Assembly (NCBI RefSeq): GCF_037975245.1
Contig: NC_092578.1
Span: forward strand, 2,117,001-2,181,000
Direction of reading: 5' to 3'
Source: Apostichopus japonicus
Taxonomy: Eukaryota; Echinodermata; Holothuroidea; Aspidochirotida; Stichopodidae
Length of the DNA: 64,000 nucleotides
Part shown: in pieces, positions 23,001 through 43,946 of the stretch
How positions within the stretch are numbered: position 1 is the stretch's first letter
Layout of the letters: every line of letters starts with the position of its first letter
Program-made: the position numbers and the translations under genes
The notes under the pieces: generated by a model
The model's input: only the letters and a program-made list of their open reading frames with translations
Database searches by the model: none
Told to the model about the DNA's origin: nothing

Positions 23001-25214
23001 ACTTCTACCTTTTTAAAGAGCAAAATTTAAATTTATTTATATTTTTTTTTTCAAAATTAAAGTTATTAAAGAGAGCTTACACAATGTACTTATATATCTG
23101 ACAATTGGTTTAACATCAAATTCCATCAAATTATTAATTTCATATTTAATTATCTTTTACCATTTTTTTTTTAATATATGCACAGCATTGAGTCTGGTGT
23201 AGGCTCACATGCTAGGACAGATGCAAATCCCAAACAGGTAGATATGTAAACATAATTATAGACTCAATTTATAACATAAATATGCCTCAGAATGCACAAA
23301 TTTGGAAGAGAGGGAGGAAGGACCCTGAGGACCCCCCCCAGCCCCTACATGGGAGTTAGCTTCAATAAGCCCAGTTCTACACAATCTACATTCTTTCAGC
23401 TGTCCATCATTCGAGATGAGAGATCTCACATGGAATGCAGGCTATAACACAAAGGTAGTTATGGAAACATGAAAGCCTTTAAATATCATACAGTGTCATT
23501 TGTAGTTAAAGATGAGGCTGCTTTTTGACCTCATTAAAATTCTTAACATTCAATATTACCATTCATAGAGGATTTGATCTGCATATTCAGTTGCTGTAGT
23601 TTATTTATTTATTTATTTATTGTTTATTTTGCATAAGTATTTGAGACGACTATTTTGCTCTGAAAAGTATTGAAGTATCCTGTCACCAATTTGCTTAAAG
23701 GAAGAGTTATGTTTGTGGTTTTTGATCGTCGTTTAAGCTAAACCAAGGAATAGTAGTATTGATCCATTTGAAAACAAGTATTTTATGAGATTTCTCTTTT
23801 TGCCAAGTTTAATACTTTTAACTGACTTTGAGGGGGTTTTTTGGCCATACACCAATAAGCTTATCTCAAAGTGTAGATTTGTTCAGGTGGTTCCTGAACT
23901 ACTCAAGTTTCTTACATCCTCTTATCTGTACAGCTTCCAATTTTTTTTACAATTTTAAAGTAGTGAATATTTACTTCTTTGACAGAGCCTCCCCAATGTG
24001 AATTTAATCACCAAATATACCAATATACCCCTTGTTGTACCCCCATAAGCAGGGTCATTCAGGGTCAGGTCTAGTCACCATTATGCTACCAGGCCTTTTC
24101 TTTAAGTCTTTATTTCCCTTTAAGTGCATTTTGTATATGTGAATACAGTATTCTTTGTTTCATATTTCCCTGGACCCTCCCCCCCCCCCCCCCGCGACCC
24201 CTTTTTGAATGCTGGATCACAAATGTTAAGCATACAATGTAAGTAAACTATTCTACCATGGTTGTTATAATACCAAGCAAAATAATGTATTTTTTTCTCA
24301 CAGCCTGCACAAATAAAATCACTTTGTTCCTTTGTTGAGTTAAGCTGTTTTTCTCAGACAGATAGTAAGAATCTTGGTGTAAGATTATTGGAGATATAAG
24401 CAAAAAGGGGAATAAACTACTGCTGAAATAATGCAGGTTTATTGATTTCCAACTGACACAACAGTTTCAAAAGTTTGAAATATTGGAAGATTTCAAATTT
24501 TGCTCTTCTTAAAAGGAAATTTTTTTCCTTGAATTTATGTTGGCATGGATTCCCAGGATTGTCAAAGAATTTTTTTATATCCACACGAAAAACTAAAATA
24601 TCTATTCAGTTTGTAATTAAGGTTTATTTCGAATTCCATGATTCAGTTCGAAAAAAGTCATGTCGGTAAAATGGTAATCATTTTCTTAATTGTGATGCAA
24701 TGCTGGCGGTCAACTTGTCAGAAAAGTATTTCATCATATTTGTCTAATTTTTATCAATTTACTAAAAAAGATGTCTTTTAGTAAGATTTTTATTCAAATT
24801 AGAAGTTTTTTTTATAGTGTGTGTACATGAAGGATTATAGAGAAAACTGTTAATAATTTGATGTGCATGGCATTTCATCTTGTGTGCTGCTGTAAGTATT
24901 AGAGACTTGTACTGGTTCTGTACATTTTGTGTAGAAATAATATTTATATCAGAATATATGAGGTCAAGATCATCAAGTGTCTATCAAGTTTTCTTTTGTT
25001 CTTTATCTCCATTTCTATCCATTGTTTTCGACTGTTCCGTTAATATCTCAATCCCCCATAAACCGCATTTCCAGTAATAGGACTTTTCAGACAAGTTATT
25101 AATTATTCTTGAGAGGAAATATCTGGTTCCAGAATAAAGTAAACCAGGCATGCTGATAGCTAGGTTTGTAGGAGAATCCCAGGTGGGTTGTTAGATATAG
25201 GTGGAAGGGGTGTA

Positions 25215-25475
25215 GACTGTCTACCCCCTCCTCTATGCCCTCCTCTATGCCCTCCTCTACTCCCTCCTCTACCCTCCTCTCCCTCATCCCTAATGAACTT
25301 CATATCAAAAAATAAAAAGTAGTTACAAGCAGAACCTTACGTGCTACCTCATTATCAAGTTTATGTAAAGTCTAAATATTCTCTTTAATGAACCATATTT
25401 ACATCTCAAATGTCAAGTTTTAGGTGGGAGGACCCCACAACCCTCCCAAAGATAATAGTTGGCTTGAAGACCTGC
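25215..25475. repeat. Dispersed repeat shared with 52535-52760
   Basis: A TACCCCCTCCTC start, an AAAAAGTAGTTA...AACCTTACGTG core, a TATGTAAAGTCTAAATAT block and a downstream poly-G/C segment all recur in the same order at 52535-52760. Likely two copies of one MITE-like family. Exact ends are not seen. Confidence 0.6.
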
Positions 25476-27184
25476 CTCTCTTTCCCGCTCTTCTTCGCAC
25501 CTTCAGCACCCCACATGTATAGCGCAGTCACGTGCGCAGTTGCTCTTTTCGCTCCCTTTAGGATGCCCATATAATCTTTACACTCTGGTCCACAAGCTAA
25601 TCATTACGGCGCCGACCTGAAGCATCAAGATGTTAGTGTCACACTGTGACAGAAAATAAAAGCGAATGGGAGTCTCGAAATGGGTCTTTCTCCTGACCAT
25701 ATTGTTAATGACGTACTTCTAATCGTAATAGGACCACCCCATCCGTCTTTCATCCCTCCTTTGACCATGCCCTCCTCCTCTCTCCTTGTTCGTAACAAAG
25801 AACTCGCCTTGGAAACCGGCATGCTATATTGTAATTAAAAGTTCATGTGTGTATAAAAACGGTTAAGGAATTTGACTGAACAATTATATCTGTGAGAAAG
25901 TGTCACAAAACCTTTCACCGCCCATGATGATTCGTATGTGCAACTTTCTGACACGTATTTGCGGACCGTTCATTTCCTCAGTGTATAACAATCCCTTTGA
26001 ATGCAATGTATTTTATATGGTCAGTAAAAGCATCCGTATGCTTGTGTCAGGTTTGGTTGGTAGTACAAAAAGAATGGACTTCAAAACTACCGTTTCTTTC
26101 AAATTAATAGCTGTTTATTGATTTTAATCATCACAGATACGAGAGGAAAGGGTATTACCTCCAATATTGCATGTTTTTATTGGGACAATAAACTTTACTG
26201 GGGGCAGCGACTACACTTTTGTAGGAAGTGGCTCCGAGAATATTGAACACTGAAGAAAGTTGTCAATTTGGAGCAAATTTCCCCTCCCTGCAATATTTAA
26301 GCAATCAAAATAATATATCTGGACGGAAACACGTTATATGTGACATAATTAATATTGCTTACGATCATTGGTGTGAATATTAACTAACTTACAATAATTT
26401 AATTCAACTTTTATTTTCGAGGTATCTAATTCTTTCCTCCGCAAAAGTCGCACGTGCACGCTGCACTTGCATTTTAAGGACCTAATGTTAAAGTCGCACA
26501 TACATGTATACAGAGCGACCTACCGAGCTTTATATATCTAAAGTTGCTGGCATAATATGTTTGTCGTAGATCAAGCTAATTGGAATCGAATGATGACATA
26601 CTGTAGTTTAGACGTTAGTAACAAATATTGTACATAAAAATCAGGAAAAACGATCCATTTCCACACGTTTTTAATGGTTTAAATAATACTACGGAAGCCT
26701 TTAATGGTCCGTATACCCATGATACAATTCCACATTGAACGGTCAGTTGCAATACACCATCTGTGCTTTATGAGACCACGGTATTGGATGCACTGGTGTA
26801 AGAGCCCTAGACCTCTCGGTATGTTCACTCCTTTGCTATTCTACACAGTGGCGTACGCAGGATTCAAAGGTCGGGGAATGGGAATTCAATTATTTTTTGG
26901 GGGGGGGGGGCTGGGCAAATTCAAACTTGTCCCGACTGATATATAGACTTTGTGGAAGGGAGGATCAGAGGCGAATCAAGAGTTTACGTAGCAGTAGTAC
27001 GGTACTTGTGGTCATTGAAGCTGGTACCCTTTAAAAGGGTGGGGGATTCCCCCACACCCGAAAAATAAAAGGTTTAAACCTCAAATGATGCATCTGGAGC
27101 ATATTTAGACTAGGCCTATAATTATTTAAGTCTATATAAGAAGCTCTAAACCACGCAAGGTTGTGCTTATAAATGCTACGCTTT

Positions 27185-27240
27185 GAAAGGAATGGGGAAG
27201 GGAAGGGATGGGAGGGAGGGGAGGGGAGGGAGAGCAGGTG
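27185..27240 (+). repeat. G-rich tract (GGGA/GGGGA repeats)
   Basis: Purine-only run of GGGAAGGGA, GGGAGG and GGGGA units. It has many G3-G4 runs with 1-3 nt loops, so a G-quadruplex is possible. It is about 550 bp upstream of the start codon of the next gene. Confidence 0.7.
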
Positions 27241-27786
27241 GGGTTGTAAACTCGTATCAATGGTTTAATTCTCCCTCAGCTGGATGTAAAGAGTCCCACG
27301 ACTGACGATACCCCCCCCCCCTCCCCCTCTGGTACGTACGCCACATGCCACCCCTACCCACTTTCCATAGTAAAGAAAGACCAGTTCCGAACCCAGTTCC
27401 TATTTTTGTTTACAAGTAGGAGAGATTTGTGTTTCCTTCTTCCATTCGAATTAAAAGTATGTTTACATTTTCCCAGTGTAAAATATTGAATTTATACGTA
27501 CCTCACATGACGTGATATCGTCATGATTACAAGGTTATAGCCTTGATGTAGGGCAATTGGGTTAGAAGCGGATCAAATTAATTGTGACCATTTTCAGATA
27601 TCTGAATATACCAGTTCGATGACGTTCGCAAATGAAGATGTTACAGGTCACATGGTGACCCTGGGCTATAAACGAAGAGAGTCGCATAGCAACGCACGCA
27701 ATCGGTACGGTGGTGTCGGGACTTATATTTAAAAGCTTCACAATAACCATTGCGTTATCATCGTTAAATGGGTTTTCTTCGTTAAA

Positions 27787-37035
<9,249 letters not shown>

Positions 37036-39876
37036 CCTTTTATTGAAAACTGAATAATTCAAAAAGAAAGTTTGAACTTTTGAGATTTTTCTTCCTTGAA
37101 GAATGGAGCTTACTTTGAAAACCAACAGTGCTTTCATCCTGGTAGCAAGACCAGTTCTCCTTGAAGATCTCCAATGATTTTTCCTCAAACTAAGCAATAT
37201 CAATGCATTGAGTCTTTCATATTTTTGTTCATAAAGTATTTCATCTTTTCAGGTGGATATATTTACTATATTTAGTTGAAAGGTGTTCAGGTGGCTAAAG
37301 TTTCTTGCATATCAAAATTGCTGAATATTTTGTCTGTATGTTTAGGCAATATACACATGCTCATAGCAATTTAGAAGGGCCTTATGATCCTACTCCCAGC
37401 AATAGTTGAAGGTTTAGTCATTCAAAATCATTCAACCAACCATATCTTGCTATTTCATTAACTCCAAGAAATTTCCATATTATTTTTGAAAAGAGGAAGA
37501 AAACTTCTATTATTGTAAATTATTTCTTTGAAAGATTGATGTGTACAAAAAATATAGTTTATAAGATGAAGCAAATATTATTAAAGACAACCATGTGCCT
37601 ATTTGTCAAAGGAAAAGGTTAATTTTAAAATAATAACTAGTATCGAAATAAGACATGTTTAATTTTTGTACAAACATCGTCACTGCACAACTGAAAATAC
37701 AATGTTTGTGAAGCTAATCAGCCACACTTTATTTTATTGTTTATATCCCTCTGTTGACATCATCTAAGTAAATGAAACATCAACGAAACATTGAGCAGAG
37801 AATTACTTCAAAGATTTCCACTAACCGGCTATTAAGGTTAATATCCATTTGATATGAAACACTGCAACATAATCATTTTACCTTATCAATCATGATTATT
37901 TAACATCAGGATTGGTGAAATTTTTCCCAAAAAAACAGTCAACTCCAAAACTAGAGACATTGTTCTATAATTATCTTCACTGGATAAATAAATCTCCAAT
38001 AAATTGCTGTATTCCCATATTTTTGATGTGCTTCACACATAAATATTGGTATTCAGATGATCTCTTAAGTTTTCATGATTCTAACAAATTAGACTTTTTT
38101 GTCAAATGTTACTTGATGATTCAATGCATGTGTGATTATCATAATTATTATTCATGAATTTGAAGGTGCTATATTAAATCTCAATTTCACAGGTCATAAT
38201 GATTTCTGGGACCAATGGAATAGCTCACAAGTCAAAACACTGTTCTCTCAAGTTTAAACAGAAGTCTTCAATAACTATGATTTATCACTCATACATTTCA
38301 GTGATTCTAACTCAATCTACAAGCCCCCTTAAAACTTTTGCCATCCAAAAAAAAAAAAAATTAAACCAACACACACATATATACTATCCACCTTATCCTT
38401 AAAAAAGCTTTCCATTATATTCTTTTCCAAAAAACTTTCCTTAACCATTTTTTTTTAAAACAAACTTACAAAGAAAACATAATAGCAATAAAAAAAAACA
38501 TATCATGCAAGTTCTGTTTGTCTTCCTACAAACAAAGTTTGACAGAAAGTTGAAGAAAATCATTTGAAATACATAGTTGTAGTAAACCCTGCAGAGAAGA
38601 GATGCTGTTTAGTTTGAACTTGATCAATAAAAATTAATTATATTTTAGAGTTGGTCGATAGAGAGCAGTAATCAATATACTGTGGAGACTTGCTATTCTG
38701 TGCACAGAAACTCATTCCATCAATGAATGTTCTAAATATCCACAAAAAGAAAATGAAATTTCAAATGGGGATATTTTTAGAAATTGTCCATTAATAATAC
38801 CAACATATATTTTCTTCATCCTCATTCCCAGAGGAAATCCACTTTTTGTTTCAATTAAAAAGAGAAATAATATAGATTTAATTCCCAAAGAAACAGAACA
38901 GACAAACCTTGTTTTGGTTTTTTGTTGTTTTTTTTTTATTACTATTGGCTTTTGACCATTCTGATGATAAATATATGAAAAACAATCCCAGCACTCTTCT
39001 ACATTGATATAACTAACAACTTGTTTACCTCTGTTGTTCTCCTAATGAATGAATGAAATGAAAGAGTCCAAAGAGTTTTATAATTAAAAAAAAAAAAAAA
39101 TCAAGTCCCATGTACCATAATTAACTAACAATTTTTGACCTTTTGTGACCATCAACTATCAGCAGAGCCATAGTGGAAAACTTTAGACTTCAGAATATTC
39201 TCCAAGTTTTGTTATTTTTTCCTGGCATGTTTAAGATAGTGTCAAAATTAAAATGGTAAACATTTTCAAGGAATAATCCCACGGCTTAAACTGCTGCAAC
39301 TTTTTCTGAATATTAAGTTAAAACTGCATCTATGTTGAATTTTGAACAAATATTCAAAATTTTATGACTGCTATCTGACAACAGCATAAGTGATGTCGTC
39401 ATGGCAACTGTGCTGAAATGGTTTTTTTTCTGTTTCTTTTTAATGCACAAATCAATCAATCAATCAATCCACTGAGGAAAGTAATAATTTTACAGAGAAC
39501 ATCTGACGACTATTCAAACATCACATTTCAAAGATAGAGCAACAGTGTTTTATTTTATTAGCAATGTAAAGTTTTCGAAGAACATCTTATGTGAGACAAC
39601 AGAACATTTGCTAGGATCCTTTTCCTAGAGTAAATGAATGGTTAACCTAATGAAAAGAGTTTATGTTCAAACAACCATTTCTAAGAGTTAGGTAAAATTT
39701 ATTGATATGGGTTCGTCAATTTAACCATTTTCTCTTCTCGATAATATTACACTGTGTGTCACTGGAATATCCCTTTGACAAATTGCAACATATTGGACAA
39801 AATTGTACCAAAATGCTACGAAGTTAACAAAAACACCAAATGTTTGTTAGTAATTTCTAACCTTTTCTGAACATCA
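37036..39876. other. Convergent intergenic region (3' UTRs)
   Basis: AT-rich DNA between the stop of the coiled-coil gene (+) and the stop of TACO1 (-). Homopolymer A/T runs occur at 38348, 38935 and 39090. A minus-strand AATAAA (TTTATT near 39550) could serve TACO1. No coding signal. Confidence 0.6.
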
Positions 39877-42800
39877 TCATCTACCATCAGTTATGTTGTG
39901 GTAAACTTTTAAGACTTCAGGATGTTCTTCTAGTTTGGTGATAAGAGATCCTAATTTATCCAGGTCGGTATCAGCCAGTGTTACCATGGTTTCGGGTAGA
40001 TAATCTATGGACTCCAGCCCAGAACTGTATCTGGTATTCCTAAGAGCGTCTCGGACGTCTCGAAAATCTGCCTGGTCACATAGAATCTAGGTGAGATATG
40101 AAAGGGGTGAGAACCGATGAAAACAGTTATAAGAGCCTATCAAATATTCGCTGGTCTAGCAATTTTCTTATTTGCTACTTTCTAAACATTTATAATCAAC
40201 ACCCTATGCAATGTAGATGTAAAGTAATTACATGGCTAAGTTGTTGATTCAATTCAATACAATTCCAAGCACAATGACTCTTAACCAACAAATTATGATA
40301 TATTCAATGCTTTCATAATAACAACAATGAAGTCAAGCTGAACTCACAAAATTCTTCTCAAAAGCTAAATTTCATAGATCCACCAGAAATATTTCTTGAT
40401 GGATCCATGTATGATTACATAGGGAAAAATTGCAATACAATAAATAGTTAAGATTTATCTCAACTCTATTCACAGGAATTTCTAATTTGCAAAAACACCA
40501 AATGAACACGGAAAATGACTATGACAACCTCCCATGTTTGTATGTGATGTCATGGAGTGGAGTCATATGTTCACGACCTTAATATTGTGGTAATGGTCTG
40601 TACTAATAATGGAGTGTACAACAAGACTTATAAAAGGTACAAACTTATTTCACAGTGAGTCATGATCCGTACCTTAAATATTGGTCTACCCCCCTCATCT
40701 TCTTCTTCTTCCTCCACCACATCCTCGCCACCCACTTCTATTGCCAATTCCATAGCTTGATCAAGTGTCAACGGTTCATCCTCTTCCCTTAATTCCAAGA
40801 CCCCTTTTCTCTTGAATGTGTGCATAACACTCCCTGGAGCACCAACCGTACATCTTCAAAGAGGAAAAACAACAAAAGTATCAAATATCTGATATTAATG
40901 AAAATACCAAGTTAGAAAAGGCATGAGTAATGTGGAAGAACCTTACATTCTTAACGCAGAGAACATTTTGCTGAGAACTAATATGACAAATACAAAATGT
41001 TACCTGATTTACTTATGCTGGAGCATTCTACAAGATGAGAGCTTGTGTTTTATTCATCAAAATCTTGTGCTAAAGGTGTGAATGTGAGCCCGAAGCAGTA
41101 ATCTACAAATAAGGATTCCAGGGCACCCCTACAAGATCTATGAAGAAACCCCAGAAATGCTCAGTGGGGGAAAACACCCCAATGAAGATCCTTGATTTCA
41201 AACTATAGAGATCACCTAAGAGAAGCTGAAAATTAATAGTTTACATTGCTTAATAATAAAATCAAAATAAAATAAAACTGTTAGCAACCTGCTTATCCAC
41301 TAGAGAGCCTGTGTTGGAGAATGTGTAAAAGTAAGTTGGCCTGACGTTTCGATCCTAGCAGGATCTTCTGCAAAGGCTAAATGACAAGTGATCCTTAATA
41401 CTAACACAGCAGTGCATTTCTTCATGGGGTTAAGGGGGGAGAGGGGAAAGGCAGGAGGGAGATGAAAGGAAGATTGGGAGGTACACTCTCAATTAAAGTT
41501 GTTTAAGAAATAACAAAACTTCCAGCAACAGCTCACATACCCATGCTTTTTGACAATCAGTAAAAGTTGATCTCTTGATCTTTTTTTGTTGTCTGTAAAA
41601 TACTCCACGATTAAGGCTGACCCCTTTGGTCCTTGGATTTCACAGACATGCTGACTACCACCCTTGTCTTTAGATTTTGCCTGTTTAGAAAGAGGGAGAG
41701 AATGTTAGGTATGGAAGATTATCTTTACAAGATGCAAGGAACTTAACACGACCAAGGTAAGGACACTAAAACAATTTATCAATTACTTTCTGCCAAATGT
41801 ATATTATTTAGTTTGAGAAGAAACAACTAAGAAATGATACTTGAGTCAAAAGTTCAATTCAGGTAAATGTTGTGACTGACAAATAACTCCTAGAATGTTT
41901 CAACATCATAGTACCTCAGCAATGACTGGCTACAAAACAATACACAATTCAGAAGCCTTACAGCTGGCATTATGACTACAATCACAAAAGTATGACACAA
42001 ATCGAGTGAGGGTAATTGTAGTAGTTGTAGTTGTAAAATGTTTCAACTACAATTAACAGAAGGCTTAGCAAATACTGAATGAAAATACAAGAGAGAGGGC
42101 GACATTGCATTATCTGTTCCTTGTTCCTTCTGAGTTATAGTTTCAATTGCTGTGGTCGAGTGGAAAAAGGTTGTGGCATTTGAAACAATGAGGCTTAGCG
42201 ATCGGGAGGTTCGAGGTTCAATCCCAGGCCGGAACATAGTAAGGTGGGTTTTCCATCCAAGAGCAATCTACTTTCCCATCTGAAATGACTTCTAAATTTA
42301 AAAGGTTCCAAATTTGCATTTAAGTGTCGAATCGGAAGCCACCTGATGTGAAAGAGTTGTAATCCATAAGCCCTTGCAGGCTTCTCCCACATTCGTGGTC
42401 ACCGAAGCGTTGTTAAAATAACTGCCTTATTAATAAACAAGAACTAATCTAATCAACACTGTGCTGAAATACATGATAGACAGCACTATCTGCAAACATG
42501 AAAATTATTCTAAGTTGTGTTCAACAGTTGAACTAACAAGAATGAAAATTTACTCTGCTCAATACTGAAGTACATAAACAGAGGGCGACATTGCAGTACT
42601 TGTTCATTGTTTTTTCTGAGTTGCATGAACTTGAAAGTTTTAATCAAAATTGGGTTCATGTCTTCACTTTTCCAACAAATATATGTTTGAGATGCTGTGA
42701 CAAAAAATGCACAAATCAGCAACATCATTGAAAATTAGGAATCTTGACCTAAAGCTAAACTCAGTTTAACTAAAATCTGAGACAAATATGGGTCTTAATT

Positions 42801-43946
42801 CAGAAGTCTAAATAATTATGTGGAAATCATTAGATGTAACAACAGTCTAACTGATCAAGCATACATACATAAGGTTTTATTGTCACAGAGATATATACAA
42901 ATTTTATCAGAGAAATAAAAAATAAAAAAACTTACAGCATTTTTGATGAAATTTTCGATAGTATTCTTTGGTATTCCTTTCGATCTTGCGAACAGAATCA
43001 TGTTTGCAAGTTCTGGATTCGCATCTGGATTAGTGCCACCCTCTGTACATAAAACAAGATATCAGACAGAAATGAGAAAAACCTATAAAATTGGAAAATT
43101 TATAGGATATAGTTGCTAGCCACTAATGTTTCTTCATATTATCTTTTAATTCTTAGAAGAATTCTTAATACCCAGGCATATGATAGAGTGTCTGTTAAGA
43201 TGGTACTCAGTTCTCACTCATTTGAGCCTTACCCTCCCCTCCTTCCCTCTCCCACTAACCCCTTTATCAATTATCCAACGTACGTGAAACATGCTTTATT
43301 CCTTGAGCACCTAAAATAATCCTTACAAAGTTTTTCAAAATAGCACTGTTGGTCATAAGGTACAAAGCCAACATCAGCAATGTCATTTAGTCCAAGTGAG
43401 TTCAACATGACAGTTAACCATTGTACGCAATGTTCAACAGAAATGTAAGGTATAACCGGATTGGTATCAACAAAGAAGCCTCCCAGTTGGGGGAAAGCCT
43501 CCATTCAGGCTTGGACGAATAATGGTAACAAACACTTGACCCTTATCATAAGTTTTACCTTTCATAATCACCCTCATCTGAGACACAACCTTGGAAGTGA
43601 TCATACTTCTTTCGTGGTCTTTAGGTCCCTTGATGTATTTGACCTTTGACCACTTGTTATGACCAGCGAAGTCGCTAGTAGAAGAATGTAAAGCATATCT
43701 CGAAATGTACCACGGAGGATGAAGTCTTTGAAGTGGTTTGATTTTTGGTAACTTCTCCTCGAGTCCATCTTTTCTCTTTGGAATAATTTTCCCACAGCCA
43801 TGGAGTTGTTTCCAAGACATAGGGAACAAGCCATAACAATAGTGATGAACTGCTGAATGAGATTCAAGAGAACCTTGTGAAATCACTGCAGAGTGATTTA
43901 GTGAACACTGCTGCAAACGCTTTCTAAGGATAGCAGAGCGGTACAT
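39877..43946 (-). CDS. TACO1: TACO1, mitochondrial translational activator of COX1
   Basis: Minus-strand exons, in order: 43946-43559, 43042-42936, 41680-41541, 40853-40673, 40086-39877 (TGA). They give 341 residues with matching phases. This is a YebC/TACO1-family protein needed for translation of mitochondrial COX1. The N-terminus MYRSAILRKRLQQC is Arg-rich without acidic residues and fits a mitochondrial presequence. The conserved core starts AGHNKWSKVKYIKGPKDHER. It continues with EGGTNPDANPELANMILFAR, then KGIPKNTIENFIKNA, an acidic loop GGEDVVEEEEEDEGGRPIFK, and the C-terminal LADTDLDKLGSLITKLEEHP. It is about 45 residues longer than human TACO1, mostly before the core. A splice acceptor just upstream (TTTTCAG|GTGAAGG at 43993) implies a separate 5' UTR exon. 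Confidence 0.94.
41280..41410 (-). repeat. Dispersed repeat, copy 3 (GATCCTGCTAGGATC family)
   Basis: GCTTATCCACTAGAGAGCCTG...GTAAAAGTAAG then GACGTTTCGATCCTAGCAGG and ATCTTCTGCAAAGGC, parallel to the copy at 15935 and inverted relative to 17345. Inside the TACO1 intron 40854-41540. Confidence 0.65.
42150..42440 (+). mobile_element. tRNA-derived SINE
   Basis: A pol III A-box-like TGTGGTCGAGTGG (42151) and a B-box GGTTCAATCCC (42215-42225) are spaced as in a long-variable-arm tRNA (Leu/Ser type). A ~200-nt unrelated tail then runs to the AACTGCCTTATTAATAAAC end. The head cannot fold into a normal tRNA with CCA-ready ends, so it is a SINE rather than a gene. Inserted antisense in TACO1 intron 41681-42935. 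Confidence 0.72.

Larger units (their letters stand above)
20013..27786. other. Cyclase 3' UTR and intergenic DNA
   Basis: Begins with the presumed 3' UTR of the cyclase; its polyadenylation site is not resolved. The rest is AT-rich with poly-C or poly-G runs (22450, 24180, 26900, 27310), a G-rich tract (27185-27240) and a dispersed repeat at 25215-25475. Open frames are short and show no domain. I see no gene here. Confidence 0.6.

Noticed and set aside
43271-43504. 77-residue minus-strand open frame in a TACO1 intron
   Set aside because: Looks moderately protein-like (aromatic and Cys residues), but I recognise no domain and it does not splice in frame with TACO1; perhaps a transposon scrap.
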